Shown here: piece by piece, positions 17,698 through 26,818 of the stretch | Numbering within the stretch: position 1 is the first letter of the stretch | Layout of the letters: each line of letters starts with the position of its first letter | Origin: an uncultured Clostridia bacterium | GTDB lineage: Bacteria; Bacillota; Clostridia; Oscillospirales; Ruminococcaceae | Assembly (NCBI GenBank): GCA_946498095.1 | Contig: CAMMMX010000007.1 | Coordinates: 1 to 64,000 of the forward strand | Length of the DNA stretch: 64,000 nt | Direction: 5' to 3' | Position numbers and translations under genes: made by a program | Notes under the pieces: model-generated | The model's input: only the letters and a program-made list of their open reading frames with translations | The model's database searches: none | What the model was told of the DNA's origin: nothing

Positions 17698-18294
17698 TTA
17701 TCTGAGTTTCCATCTTTCTAGTTTATATGTATAATGAACTATATCACAATTAGAATAGTACGGAGAGTTGTCAATAGATAAAACAGATTGATCTTGCATG
17801 CAGGAATATAACACTCTCAATAAGAATCCGTGTGTTTGCATAAATATTGTTCTTTTATTGTTCTTTCCACTTTGACTTTCTAAATCACCGATAAACGAAC
17901 GAACTCTTTTTATTACATCTTCTATAGACTCGCCGTTTACTGGAGGGGTGTATAAACTTGGACTGGAAAAAAACAACATACCAGATTCAGGATAATTCTC
18001 AGATGCTTCATCATAAGTCAGACCATCCATCACACCTAGCCCAATTTCTGACAAACGATTATCAATGCAAATTTCATACTGCTCTCCAAGGACGATATTT
18101 ACTGTATCAATTGCTCGTTGCAATGGACTGCAATACACTTTATCAAAATGAATGTCTTTTAGTTTCTCCCTTAAAGCAAGGGCCTGTGCAATTCCTTTTT
18201 TCGTCAAGGGTGAATCCGTATCTTTCCCTGATAACCTATTCTCGATATTCGCAATCGTTTCTCCATGTCTTGCAGCATACAACTCTATACTCAA
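17698..18294 (-). CDS. Histidine phosphatase family protein
   Basis: The 198-residue product is a phosphoglycerate-mutase-like phosphatase. The phosphohistidine motif ARHGETIAN is at the N-terminus, followed by YCSPLQRAIDT, and the second catalytic His is in MQTHGFLLRV. The gene starts with TTG, with an AGGGGGC site about seven bases upstream. It is clearly more AT-rich than its neighbours (many AAA, ATA, TTT codons), which suggests acquisition from elsewhere. The substrate could be a sugar phosphate or nucleotide; it cannot be determined here. Confidence 0.8.
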   Translation of the reverse strand: MSIELYAARHGETIANIENRLSGKDTDSPLTKKGIAQALALREKLKDIHFDKVYCSPLQRAIDTVNIVLGEQYEICIDNRLSEIGLGVMDGLTYDEASENYPESGMLFFSSPSLYTPPVNGESIEDVIKRVRSFIGDLESQSGKNNKRTIFMQTHGFLLRVLYSCMQDQSVLSIDNSPYYSNCDIVHYTYKLERWKLR

Positions 18295-18421
18295 AAATAC
18301 GCCCCCTTCTGAAATAAGCTGTGATATTGGCGTACAATGCTTAATATTAAATTTTAGTTGATTTTCGGGAGCATTTCACTTCCGCCCGGTTCTGTTCTTC
18401 TCATGGTATCTCAAGGTACAT

Positions 18422-19429
18422 TTACAGCAGCAGGACGCCAGCTTCCTTACAGATACGCTGCGTATCCGCGTCCCAAATGGACACCTGCACCTCGCCAATG
18501 TGGGCACAACCCAGCAGAAGCATGCACAAGCGTGACTGGCCGATACCTCCTCCAATGGTCAGAGGTAACTCGCCGCGCAGCAGCATTTGATGATAGGGGA
18601 GTTGCCGTCTATTGTCACAGCCGCTCAAGCGGAGCTGACGATCCAGAGCCTCGCTGTCCACGCGAATCCCCATGGATGAAACCTCCAGCGCGCATTCCAA
18701 AGTCTCATCCCAGAACAGTAGATCACCATTGAGCGACCAGTCATCATAATCAGGAGCACGACCGTCATGTCGCTGGCCGCTTTTCATAACGCCGCCGATT
18801 TGCATGAGGAATACGGTACCGTACTCTTTGGCGACTTGGTTCTCCCGTTGTTTGGGCGTCAAATCCGGATAACGATCTTCCAATTCCTGCGCCGTAATAA
18901 AAGTGATATTGCGGTTTAAAATTACGTCAATTTTCGGATATCTTGATTTGACAATGTCGAGCGTGTAGCAGATGGCGTTAACAATCTTAACGACCGTCTC
19001 TTTGAGGTAGTCCAAATTGCGCTGTTCGCGGGTAATGACCTTTTCCCAGTCCCATTGATCGACGTAAACAGAATGGAGGTTATCCATTTCCTCATCACGG
19101 CGGATTGCATTCATATCAGTATAAAGGCCTTTGTTTTCGTGGAAGCCATATCGATAAAGCGCCAGCCGCTTCCATTTTGCCAAGGAATGGACAACTTGGG
19201 CGACCGTGTCGGTATGTGCAATGTCAAAGGAAACAGGACGTTCGTAGCCGTTGAGATCGTCATTGAGTCCAGAGCCCGCTTCAACAAAGAGGGGGGCGGA
19301 AATCCTTTTTAAATTGAGCAGGTTCGCAAGGTTGTCCTGAAAATTACGCTTGATAAGGCTGATTGCCATCTGTAGTTCAAAAACGTCCAGTCTGGGGGTA
19401 TAACTCTGCGGGATCCATGTCTGACTCAA
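18422..19429 (-). CDS. asnA: Aspartate-ammonia ligase (asparagine synthetase A)
   Basis: AsnA makes asparagine from aspartate, ammonia and ATP; its fold is that of class II aminoacyl-tRNA synthetases. Clear motifs include VVHSLAKWKRLALYRYGF, LHSVYVDQWDWEKVI, RAPDYDDWSLNGDLL, EVSSMGIRVD and the C-terminal GGGIGQSRLCMLLL. The TTG at 19429 is taken as start: GGAGG lies seven bases upstream and the resulting N-terminus lines up with the clostridial pattern (about 12 residues up to the conserved YTP). The frame is open back to 19549 with an ATG at 19444. Confidence 0.93.
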   Translation of the reverse strand: MSQTWIPQSYTPRLDVFELQMAISLIKRNFQDNLANLLNLKRISAPLFVEAGSGLNDDLNGYERPVSFDIAHTDTVAQVVHSLAKWKRLALYRYGFHENKGLYTDMNAIRRDEEMDNLHSVYVDQWDWEKVITREQRNLDYLKETVVKIVNAICYTLDIVKSRYPKIDVILNRNITFITAQELEDRYPDLTPKQRENQVAKEYGTVFLMQIGGVMKSGQRHDGRAPDYDDWSLNGDLLFWDETLECALEVSSMGIRVDSEALDRQLRLSGCDNRRQLPYHQMLLRGELPLTIGGGIGQSRLCMLLLGCAHIGEVQVSIWDADTQRICKEAGVLLL

Positions 19430-19585
19430 TGAAAAGACCTCCATTGCCCGACGGGCGAAGCCCGGCGTAGATTTTATTTGTTGGATGCACACGATCTCAA
19501 TTGGTAAAACGGAGAAATGCAGCCTCCCAATAATAATGGCAGTTAACATTTACCGACGACATCCAAGCCTCATTGCTTTGATGAT

Positions 19586-19615
19586 ATTATACCGTATCGT
19601 CAGCAGTACTGTCAA
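19586..19615 (-). promoter_or_regulatory. Consensus promoter of asnA
   Basis: On the minus strand TTGACA and TATAAT are separated by 18 bases. It stands back-to-back with the tRNA promoter, with the two -35 boxes about 30 bases apart. The leader to the asnA start is about 150 nt and carries a GC-rich hairpin (GCCGGGCTTCGCCCGTCGGGC region, 19447-19467) just before the gene. Confidence 0.85.
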
Positions 19616-19643
19616 CAAAGGACAAGTTTTTTTGCAAAAAGTC

Positions 19644-19672
19644 TTGACATGAGTTTTGGTATCTGCTATAAT
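19644..19672 (+). promoter_or_regulatory. Consensus promoter of the tRNA operon
   Basis: TTGACA and TATAAT are both perfect and separated by 17 bases, ending 73 bases before the first tRNA. Confidence 0.92.
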
Positions 19673-19744
19673 ATAGTACGTCGGTAACGACGGAGGCTCA
19701 AAGCCTTGCAGGACGAGGTGGATTCTGTAACTGGAAAGGGTCGC

Positions 19745-19818
<74 letters not shown>

Positions 19819-19837
19819 AGCGTCCGGTTTGTTAGAT

Positions 19838-19914
19838 GCGCCTCTAGCTCAGCTGGATAGAGCAACTGCCTTCTAAGCAGTAGGCCACAGGTTCGAGTCC
19901 TGTGAGGCGCGCCA
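19838..19914 (+). tRNA. tRNA-Arg (TCT)
   Basis: Acceptor arms GCGCCTC and GAGGCGC pair, the anticodon loop CTTCTAA gives TCT, the T-arm GGTTCGAGTCC is canonical, and CCA is encoded. Confidence 0.95.
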
Positions 19915-19920
19915 GTTTAT

Positions 19921-19998
19921 GGTGGGTGTAGCGCAGTTGGTTAGCGCGCCAGATTGTGGCTCTGGAAGTCGTGAGTTCGAATCTCATCATCCACCCCA
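19921..19998 (+). tRNA. tRNA-His (GTG)
   Basis: Acceptor arms GTGGGTG and CATCCAC pair (one G-T), the anticodon loop TTGTGGC gives GTG, the extra G at position -1 typical of tRNA-His is encoded at 19921 opposite discriminator C, and CCA is encoded. Confidence 0.95.
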
Positions 19999-20096
19999 CT
20001 TTTTTATCGGGATCGGCCTAGGGTCTGCAGCTGCAGATATGCTTGCTATATGGATGTTCCAGGTATGTGAGTGAAAGCAGTGTCTGGGAAGTATAT

Positions 20097-20172
20097 TGGG
20101 CTGTCGCCAAGTGGTAAGGCACAGGACTTTGACTCCTGCATCCCGATGGTTCGAATCCATCCAGCCCAACCA
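20097..20172 (+). tRNA. tRNA-Gln (TTG)
   Basis: Acceptor arms TGGGCTG and CAGCCCA pair, the anticodon loop CTTTGAC gives TTG, and CCA is encoded. The U1-A72 pair is typical of tRNA-Gln. Confidence 0.95.
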
Positions 20173-20200
20173 TATGATTTCTTCTTTCTAAAATTTATAT

Positions 20201-20276
20201 TGGGGTGTAGCCAAGTGGTAAGGCAGCGGACTCTGACTCCGCCATTCCGCAGGTTCGAATCCTTCCACCCCAGCCA
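20201..20276 (+). tRNA. tRNA-Gln (CTG)
   Basis: Acceptor arms TGGGGTG and CACCCCA pair, the anticodon loop CTCTGAC gives CTG, and CCA is encoded. It is closely similar to the preceding tRNA-Gln. Confidence 0.95.
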
Positions 20277-20283
20277 TTTTTAA

Positions 20284-20318
20284 AGGACGACTGTTGTGAT
20301 AACGGTCGTTCTTTTTTT
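20284..20318 (+). terminator. Terminator of the tRNA operon
   Basis: AGGACGACTGTT and AACGGTCGTTCT form a stem with one G-T pair, followed by seven T. Confidence 0.88.
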
Positions 20319-20887
20319 GTGCAGTTTGTACCGGCTAATTGCAACTCATGTAAATTTTATTTGTATGAAGGACCTAGATTAAAATACGGAATATTTCATT
20401 CCTTGCTTTTGTTAACCTGTATTTTGGACCACCGATACGAACAGGGAGTGAGACAACTCCTGTTCTTTTGGAAAACGCTTATCAGAAAGATTCAAAAAGT
20501 TTATTAGGTATAACCGACGTTACTTTTTACCCTGTTTTTATTATAGGAAAGAGGCTATGATATGGCGAACAAAGCTGATGAGGGTCAGTATCGGAAATAT
20601 ATATTGCTCTTTAACCAAATTGTTTTTTTAAAAATCCGTAGCTTCAGCGCTCACATTCAGTACCTTGTTAGTTGTTGAACAGGTTGCTTTTCAAATGTTA
20701 CACCTCCTTCTGGCCCTACTTTCGATTCTACCGCCTTAGAGGACGAAACAAATACTCCATAGATCAGATAAGATTTTGGTGTTTTTTATTTAAAAAGTAC
20801 AGTATGCATAAACCATCCTATGCGACAATATTTGCATACGGGAAACTTTTGTCATATCCCGGCATCATGTAAAGGATAGTTGAAACA
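20319..20887. other. Gene-free stretch before the surface protein
   Basis: About 570 AT-rich bases without a convincing gene; two frames of about 60 codons have no ribosome binding site. A hairpin (GAACAGGGAGT with ACTCCTGTTC) with a short T-run lies at 20439-20469. The region presumably carries the promoter of the downstream surface protein, but I could not pick one with confidence. Confidence 0.4.
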
Positions 20888-22381
20888 ATGCAAAGCAAAA
20901 AAGCTTCATGCAAGGCTTGGCAGCGTGTCTGTGCGGCGGCCGTATCCGTCACTTTGCTCGCTTCGCTGAGTTTGATGAGCGCATCAGCATGGACAAAGGA
21001 TGACTGGAATGTAGGCAGTGCATCCGGCAAAGACTATGGTAGCGTCACAGCAAACGCAGATGGTACGTATACCCTAAAAGGGGCAGAGGAACAGAATAGC
21101 GACAATTCCCATTGCGGCCCCTACACGACAGCTGGGGCAAAGAGCCTGGTGGATTCCGACCGGATTTCAGATGAAATTGATGTTGCGATCAATCCGTCGT
21201 CTATGACCGCAGGGGAGAAATTTGCCCTGACGGTTTCTCTGAATGGAACGGACGAACAATATAAAACGGAACTGCTTGTCAACTTCTGGAAAGACAATGA
21301 TGGTTCTGTTGCCGTATCAGCAGGTCTTGCCCCGAATTTTTCTGCCAAAATCACCAAAGCAGGTATCTATACACTTGCCTATGGATTTAGCAAAGCAGAT
21401 GGCAAGGTATATGCGGACTTTACCATTTCGGATAAAAACGGCACGGTTGCGGAGACCGAAAAAATTGATCTGAATCTAGAAGCTGCAGCGTGTGGAGCCC
21501 GTGGCTATGTGTGGTTCAGTGATATTTCTGTCGCTTCCGGCTTGACGATCGGTTGTCCGAATGTGCAGGATGCACCTATTCTGAAGCCGTCTGATTGGGT
21601 GAGCGGCGAAGGATACGGAAGCGTGGATGTGCAGTCGGACAATGTAGCTGTGCTGAAAGGCAGCGATGAACTCAATGCTGACAACTCCCATTCCGGGCCT
21701 TATGTAAAAGGCAACGGGAATCTGCTGGAGAACGGAGTCGTTACCGACGAGGTTCATGTGAAACTGGATCCGGCTGCATTGGCTGCAGGGGAGAAATTTT
21801 CGTTAACAGCGTCAGTCAATGGAACGGACGGGACATACCTGACCGAATTTTTGGTGAATTTCTGGAAAGATAATGATGGTGCGATTTCTGTACAGGCGGG
21901 CGTGGATCCATCCTTTGCCACGCAACTGACAGAAGGGGGAATCTATACGCTGCGTTATGAGTTTATCCCGGTCGGGGATCAGGTCCTTGCCCGTTTCTCA
22001 ATTGTGAAGGACGGAAAAACGGTAGCGACTACCTCTGATGTGACTGTTGGCGCAGCTGATGAAGTCCAAGGACGCGGTTATATTTGGTTCAGCGATATTT
22101 CTGTTGCAGACGGTCTTGAAGTATATGGTGTGATTCCTAGCGATGAAGGCGAATCTTCTTCTTCGGATACGTCTACCTCTAGTGATACGGATTCCAACAC
22201 GTCCAGCGATACGAATGCTGGTACCTCCAGTGGTTCTGGTACTTCCAGTGACTCTGGTACTTCCAGTACTTCCAAGCCATCCCAGACGGGAGATTCCTTC
22301 CCAGCTGTATTCGTGAGCATCATGGCAATTGGTGCTTTAATTACGGCGGCTGCAGTGATGGTAAAAAGCAAACGCGACTAA
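20888..22381 (+). CDS. Secreted two-repeat protein with LPXTG-like cell-wall anchor
   Basis: The 497-residue product has a signal peptide (hydrophobic core about residues 15-33, ending ASAW), two tandem beta-rich repeats of about 180 residues (about 36-218 and 230-412), a Ser/Thr-rich linker (about 418-463), and a C-terminal KPSQTGDS motif followed by a hydrophobic segment and KSKRD. The two repeats align at GSV..., DNSHxGPY, TAGEKF/AAGEKF, LVNFWKDNDG and WFSDISVA. The QTGD motif is a variant sortase signal seen in Ruminococcaceae. It has no recognised enzymatic domain; binding or adhesion is a guess. A strong terminator follows. Confidence 0.78.
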   Translation: MQSKKASCKAWQRVCAAAVSVTLLASLSLMSASAWTKDDWNVGSASGKDYGSVTANADGTYTLKGAEEQNSDNSHCGPYTTAGAKSLVDSDRISDEIDVAINPSSMTAGEKFALTVSLNGTDEQYKTELLVNFWKDNDGSVAVSAGLAPNFSAKITKAGIYTLAYGFSKADGKVYADFTISDKNGTVAETEKIDLNLEAAACGARGYVWFSDISVASGLTIGCPNVQDAPILKPSDWVSGEGYGSVDVQSDNVAVLKGSDELNADNSHSGPYVKGNGNLLENGVVTDEVHVKLDPAALAAGEKFSLTASVNGTDGTYLTEFLVNFWKDNDGAISVQAGVDPSFATQLTEGGIYTLRYEFIPVGDQVLARFSIVKDGKTVATTSDVTVGAADEVQGRGYIWFSDISVADGLEVYGVIPSDEGESSSSDTSTSSDTDSNTSSDTNAGTSSGSGTSSDSGTSSTSKPSQTGDSFPAVFVSIMAIGALITAAAVMVKSKRD

Positions 22382-22410
22382 TTTGAATCGTCAATGACGA
22401 CGGTGCAGAA

Positions 22411-22445
22411 ACGGCGGTATGTCTGTCAGACATACCGCCGTGTTT
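22411..22445 (+). terminator. Rho-independent terminator
   Basis: A perfect palindrome with arms ACGGCGGTATGTCTG and CAGACATACCGCCGT, followed by GTTTT. Confidence 0.85.
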
Positions 22446-22612
22446 TCATCTTTTGGAGGATATTGCTTAGGATCTCATGGCGTTAGAAATGGATAACAAC
22501 TTCGCTTCCGCGAGGTGGAGAGGCAGGTATAAAAAGCTATTCGAAATCCAATTTGCGGAAAAGTGGGTAACTATATAAAGGCATGAACCAAACAGGTTTG
22601 CCAAAAGGATGC

Positions 22613-23587
22613 TTACATACGCGTCCGATTATATTCATCCACTGCGTTCCAAAAAGCGGCGATATTCTCTTCTGGAAACGGCATGGCTTGGTCAGGCGTA
22701 CAGAAATAGCCTCCGTCTCGGCCAAGCAGGTCGATTGCGTCAAAAACCGCCTGACGAATCTCTTCAGGCGTACCGTCCATAATTAAGCCGCTGGACACGC
22801 CTCCTTGCAGCGTAATTTTCCCTTGGGTGAGTTGCCTGACGAGCGAAAGATCGTTGGCCGTGGCCTGTACAGGTTCTAAAATGTCGACGCCGAGCTCGGT
22901 GAAAAAGGGGATGGCCTTGTCGATACAGCCGCAGGAATGGAATTGGATGAACACGTCATGCTGTTGATAAAAGTCAAACAGTCTCCGATACTGCGGCATT
23001 AGAAACTCTTCGATGATGGCGGGGCTTATTAAAAGTCCATTTTGCGTGCCCAAATCGTCCCCTAAGGAGGCAATTTTCACACCACATGCGATGTAGTGCT
23101 TGGCGATTCCTAGTTGAAAGTCCATGATATGCTGCAACACTTCTCGGGCAAACTCCGGTTCCGTATAGAAATAGACCATCAGGTCCTCCATACCCACCAA
23201 CATATATGCTTTTTCCCAAAGCGTGTCACGATGGGAACCCCGTAACAGAGTACCGGATGCCGGATCATAACCTTTCGCCTGCTCGTATATTTGATGGATA
23301 TATTTTGGATCATCCGGATCAGGCCATTGATAGGATTTCAAAGCGTCCGGTGTGGGAATAGGGTTTTTTACAACAAGCCCCATGACGCCTTCCTGTTCTT
23401 TCTGCCATTTGACCCCGAAGATATCGGTCCAGGTGGTGCCGACAGGTCCCCATTCGTTACCGTCGTCTCCCTGGTGGTCGCAGCCAAAATAGCTGATCCA
23501 ATAGGAGGGGATGCCCCCTACTATTTCGTCCGGTTTTTGAAAATGAATGGTACGCATTGCATTTTCCAATGGTGTATAGCGTTTCAT
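22613..23587 (-). CDS. Uroporphyrinogen decarboxylase-superfamily protein
   Basis: The 324-residue TIM-barrel protein belongs to the UroD superfamily, here of the branch annotated as uroporphyrinogen-III decarboxylase-like or corrinoid methyltransferase-like. The central FHSCGCIDKAIPFF segment carries a candidate metal-binding His/Cys set, and ILEPVQATANDL and LQGGVSSGLI are conserved around the active site. No heme genes are adjacent. It is distinct from the UroD-like gene at 15258 and only distantly similar. A GGAGG site precedes the ATG. The substrate is unknown. Confidence 0.75.
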   Translation of the reverse strand: MKRYTPLENAMRTIHFQKPDEIVGGIPSYWISYFGCDHQGDDGNEWGPVGTTWTDIFGVKWQKEQEGVMGLVVKNPIPTPDALKSYQWPDPDDPKYIHQIYEQAKGYDPASGTLLRGSHRDTLWEKAYMLVGMEDLMVYFYTEPEFAREVLQHIMDFQLGIAKHYIACGVKIASLGDDLGTQNGLLISPAIIEEFLMPQYRRLFDFYQQHDVFIQFHSCGCIDKAIPFFTELGVDILEPVQATANDLSLVRQLTQGKITLQGGVSSGLIMDGTPEEIRQAVFDAIDLLGRDGGYFCTPDQAMPFPEENIAAFWNAVDEYNRTRM

Positions 23588-23621
23588 TGTCTATTTCCTC
23601 CTAGCCAAATATCGCACTTCT

Positions 23622-23650
23622 ATACTAACCGGTTTGCGTTCCTCTGTCAA
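23622..23650 (-). promoter_or_regulatory. Promoter of the UroD-like gene
   Basis: On the minus strand TTGACA and TAGTAT are separated by 17 bases, about 35 bases before the start codon. Confidence 0.65.
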
Positions 23651-23812
23651 TCCTCTTTTCTTAGTTCTCGAGGGGAAGTAGTCATTTCTTAGAAAAAAGT
23701 TGAAATCGTACGATGACCCAACGCCACTGGTACGATTGGGTAAACCAGTTGTGATTCCTGTCTGTGCCTGATGGAAGAATACGATCTCCTGGAAACAGAT
23801 TGGGCCAGGTAC

Positions 23813-23841
23813 TTGAAGGGGGATGCAAGAACTGCTATAAT
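23813..23841 (+). promoter_or_regulatory. Promoter of the paaK-like gene
   Basis: TTGAAG and TATAAT are separated by 17 bases, about 40 bases before the start codon. Confidence 0.7.
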
Positions 23842-23882
23842 AAAAGTATCTTGATTCGACGTAACGGGAAAGGAATGGCTAC

Positions 23883-25187
23883 ATGAAGGAAAATTATTAT
23901 CAACCTGAGATAGAATGTGCATCTCGGGAGCAAATTAGAGCCTGGCAGGATGAACGGCTGGTTAAGACAGTACGCCGTGTATATGATAACGTCGACTACT
24001 ATCGGAATCTGATGAAGCGCAAGGGCGTGACGCCTGACGATATCCAATCGGTGGAAGATCTGCATAAGCTTCCCTTCCTCACCAAAGACGATCTGCGGGA
24101 GGCGTATCCTTACGGATTACTGGCGACCCCATTGAGCGATTGCGTGCGGATACAGTCTACCAGTGGCACGACAGGTCGGCGTGTCGTTGCCTTTTACACA
24201 CAGCATGACATCGATCTTTGGGATGATTGCTGTGCCCGTGCGATCGTAGCGGCAGGTGGGAGCAAGGACGATGTAGTCCATGTTTGTTATGGATATGGCC
24301 TGTTTACCGGGGGGCCCGGACTTAACGGTGGATCTCATAAGGTGGGATCGCTGACGCTGCCGATGTCTTCGGGTAATACCGAGCGGCAAATTCAGTTTAT
24401 GTGCGATCTAGGTTCAACAATTCTATGCTGTACGCCGTCTTATGCCGCATATCTTGCGGAGAGCATTTGCGAACGTGGGCTGCGGGATCAAATCAAACTG
24501 AAAGCTGGTATTTTCGGCGCAGAGGCATGGAGCGAGGAAATGCGTCAGGATATCCAAAACAAACTTGGTATCAAGGCATATGACATTTATGGTTTGACAG
24601 AGATTTCCGGCCCTGGCGTTTCGTTTGAGTGCAGCGCTCAGACGGGTATGCATATCAACGAAGATCATTTTATAGCGGAAATTATCAATCCGGTTACGGG
24701 AGAGGTACTTCCGGATGGCGAAAAGGGGGAATTGGTGTTTACCAGTATTACCAAGGAAGCGTTCCCGTTACTGCGGTATCGCACCCGTGATATCTGCGTG
24801 CTGACACGAGAGAAGTGCTCCTGTGGGCGAACGCATGTTAAGATGAGCAAACCGATGGGACGTAGCGACGATATGCTCATTGTCAAGGGGGTTAATGTTT
24901 TCCCATCGCAGATAGAAACTGTTCTGCTCAATAAGGGATATCCGGCTAATTATCAGATCGTTGTCAGCCGTGAACACAATAGCGATAGGCTGGAGGTCAA
25001 GGTAGAGATGACGCCGGAAATGTTTTCCGACGCGCTCAGTCAGGTGTCCGCCCGGGAGAAGGAACTGGTTGAAGCACTCAAAGCGATGCTGGGCATCTAC
25101 GCGGAGGTTAAGCTGGTCGCTCCCAAGAGCATTGCGCGTAGTGAGGGCAAGGCCGTCCGCATTATTGATAACCGGAAGCTTTATTAG
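23883..25187 (+). CDS. paaK: Phenylacetate-CoA ligase family protein
   Basis: The 434-residue adenylate-forming enzyme activates an aryl-acetate with ATP and CoA. Motifs include the P-loop-like STSGTTGRRVVAFY, DIYGLTEISGPG, LRYRTRDICVLT and the C-terminal hinge GRSDDMLIVKGVNVFPSQIE. In anaerobic Clostridia this family is tied to aromatic amino acid fermentation together with an ACT-domain partner, which is exactly the neighbour here. Phenylacetate, indoleacetate or hydroxyphenylacetate are possible substrates. It has its own promoter. Confidence 0.88.
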   Translation: MKENYYQPEIECASREQIRAWQDERLVKTVRRVYDNVDYYRNLMKRKGVTPDDIQSVEDLHKLPFLTKDDLREAYPYGLLATPLSDCVRIQSTSGTTGRRVVAFYTQHDIDLWDDCCARAIVAAGGSKDDVVHVCYGYGLFTGGPGLNGGSHKVGSLTLPMSSGNTERQIQFMCDLGSTILCCTPSYAAYLAESICERGLRDQIKLKAGIFGAEAWSEEMRQDIQNKLGIKAYDIYGLTEISGPGVSFECSAQTGMHINEDHFIAEIINPVTGEVLPDGEKGELVFTSITKEAFPLLRYRTRDICVLTREKCSCGRTHVKMSKPMGRSDDMLIVKGVNVFPSQIETVLLNKGYPANYQIVVSREHNSDRLEVKVEMTPEMFSDALSQVSAREKELVEALKAMLGIYAEVKLVAPKSIARSEGKAVRIIDNRKLY

Positions 25188-25212
25188 AAAATGAAGGAGG
25201 GAGCGTATCATC

Positions 25213-25653
25213 ATGACAGTCAAGCAGATATCTGTATTTGTGGAAAATAAGCCGGGACAGCTTGCGGAATTTACCAAACTTCTACAGCAAAACAAAATCG
25301 ACATTCGGGCGCTGTCGATCGCGGATACCGAGGATTTCGGCATCCTGCGGATCATCGTGGACGATTCATACAAAGCGGTCTGCGTGCTGAAAGAGGCCGG
25401 GTATGTTTGTTCAGTGACGCCCGTCCTAGCAGTGGAGATTGAGGACCGCCCAGGTAGTCTGGTCCGCGTATTGGATATTCTGGGGGATAACGGCGTGAAT
25501 CTGGAGTACAGCTACGCATTTATCACCCGGAAAAGAGACAGCGCTTACATGATTTTTCGTGTCGCTGACAATGATAGGGCGATTGAGGTGCTCAATCAAA
25601 ACGGGATTAAGCCGATTTGCCAAGGAGAACTGTCCGAGCTCTTCGGGGAGTAA
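25213..25653 (+). CDS. Tandem ACT-domain protein paired with phenylacetate-CoA ligase
   Basis: The 146-residue product consists of two ACT domains: QISVFVENKPGQLAEFTKLL begins the first and AVEIEDRPGSLVRVLDIL the second. The ENKPGQL and DRPGSL turns are the usual amino-acid-binding loops. It follows the ligase by 25 bases with a GGAGG site and is presumably an amino-acid-responsive regulator of it, as seen with this gene pair in many anaerobes. The ligand is not known. Confidence 0.88.
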   Translation: MTVKQISVFVENKPGQLAEFTKLLQQNKIDIRALSIADTEDFGILRIIVDDSYKAVCVLKEAGYVCSVTPVLAVEIEDRPGSLVRVLDILGDNGVNLEYSYAFITRKRDSAYMIFRVADNDRAIEVLNQNGIKPICQGELSELFGE

Positions 25654-25671
25654 TCTCGGCTGAACGCAAAT

Positions 25672-25707
25672 AACGTCCCGGACGGGTGTATCCGTCCGGG
25701 ACGTTTC
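25672..25707. terminator. Bidirectional terminator
   Basis: AACGTCCCGGACGG and CCGTCCGGGACGTT form a perfect 14-bp stem. It separates the ACT gene from the convergent XRE regulator and can serve both. Confidence 0.85.
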
Positions 25708-25711
25708 TACT

Positions 25712-26818
25712 TTACCTGGGGAGGTCTTTGGCGAATGGGCGGTACTTGTCCAGTAAGTTCTGGAATTCTCTGGATGTTCGCAATTCCTCTAGGGTAACGC
25801 TACTTTCCAGCCAGGACAAGAGTGTCTTGACCCGGTTTTCACCGCCCCAGTCCGCGGCAATATCGTATTTGCTTTGACGATTCGTATGTGGAAGCTGCCG
25901 CTCCGAGGCTTGGAAGTCGTCGAATTTTTTTCCGTATTCCAATGCTAGCCCATAGTAGTGGATGGCATCGGCGGAGCGTCCTTCCCAGTTGGACCATTTC
26001 GCAAGGACAGAGTAAAGTTTGCCAATGGAAACATAAAAGGGCTCATAGTTCGCTTCTTCGACTATCTGCTCGATATAGTTGATGGTGCGGAGTATGAGAC
26101 GTTCTTTTTCGTCGAACGGCTTATCTCCATACAGGATGATTTTCCCCAACTTGTCGATTGCAAAATCGGACAGCTCAAAAAAGTTGCGCTGAATCCAGTA
26201 CCACCATTCGTCGGTCGCTTTATCGAACAGTTGCTCACTTTTTTGTCCCTGTGTGCAGCCGGACCATGTAGGGAAATGTTCCAGCAGTTTGAGCGCTTTG
26301 TCGGTATCCCCTTGCGCTTTGTAAACCTTGGCAAGAATATTGAGCGCACCGTCACGAAGGAAGTCATCGGTACATTCGTCTAGGATATGCTGGCACAGGC
26401 TGCAAAGTTCGTCGGCATGTGCTACGACGACGTCAGCTGGATTATCAGCTTTTCCACCAACGATCATATCCATGTACCAGTAGATGATGCGAAAGTCGTT
26501 GGGGAACTCCTTGTGTGCTTGTACGGCCAGTTCTACCAGCTCCGTCCATCTACCTTGCAGAGAAAGGCTGCGGTTTTTGTCTAGATATTCTTGGATACGG
26601 GCCTCTTGTTTGGCAGCGTCTAAGCCCAGCAGTTCGTCGATGGATACACCGAAGTAACTGGCAAGTGGTATCAGCATCGTGATATCGGGATAGGTTTCTT
26701 CCCGCTCCCATTTGGATACTGCCTGAGTACTGACACCCAATAGTTCTGCCAGTGTCTCTTGCGTGATATTCTTCTCACGTCGGAGACGTCGGATGTTTTT
26801 GCTGATAGATAGCGTCAT
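25712..26818 (-). CDS. XRE-family regulator with a long helical C-terminal domain
   Basis: The 368-residue product has an N-terminal HTH (about residues 6-62; LAELLGVSTQAVSKWEREET) followed by about 300 residues rich in paired helices and Trp/Tyr, with a TPR-like look (for example LAKVYKAQGDTDKALKLLEHF). Regulators of this build often use the TPR part to sense a peptide or protein. The ATG at 26818 is chosen because AGAGGG lies eight bases upstream; the frame extends 23 codons further. Targets are not evident; the divergent SGNH hydrolase gene is one candidate. Confidence 0.8.
   Translation of the reverse strand: MTLSISKNIRRLRREKNITQETLAELLGVSTQAVSKWEREETYPDITMLIPLASYFGVSIDELLGLDAAKQEARIQEYLDKNRSLSLQGRWTELVELAVQAHKEFPNDFRIIYWYMDMIVGGKADNPADVVVAHADELCSLCQHILDECTDDFLRDGALNILAKVYKAQGDTDKALKLLEHFPTWSGCTQGQKSEQLFDKATDEWWYWIQRNFFELSDFAIDKLGKIILYGDKPFDEKERLILRTINYIEQIVEEANYEPFYVSIGKLYSVLAKWSNWEGRSADAIHYYGLALEYGKKFDDFQASERQLPHTNRQSKYDIAADWGGENRVKTLLSWLESSVTLEELRTSREFQNLLDKYRPFAKDLPR

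Noticed and set aside
20319..20872. Two genes of about 60 codons
   Set aside because: No ribosome binding sites and random-looking composition.
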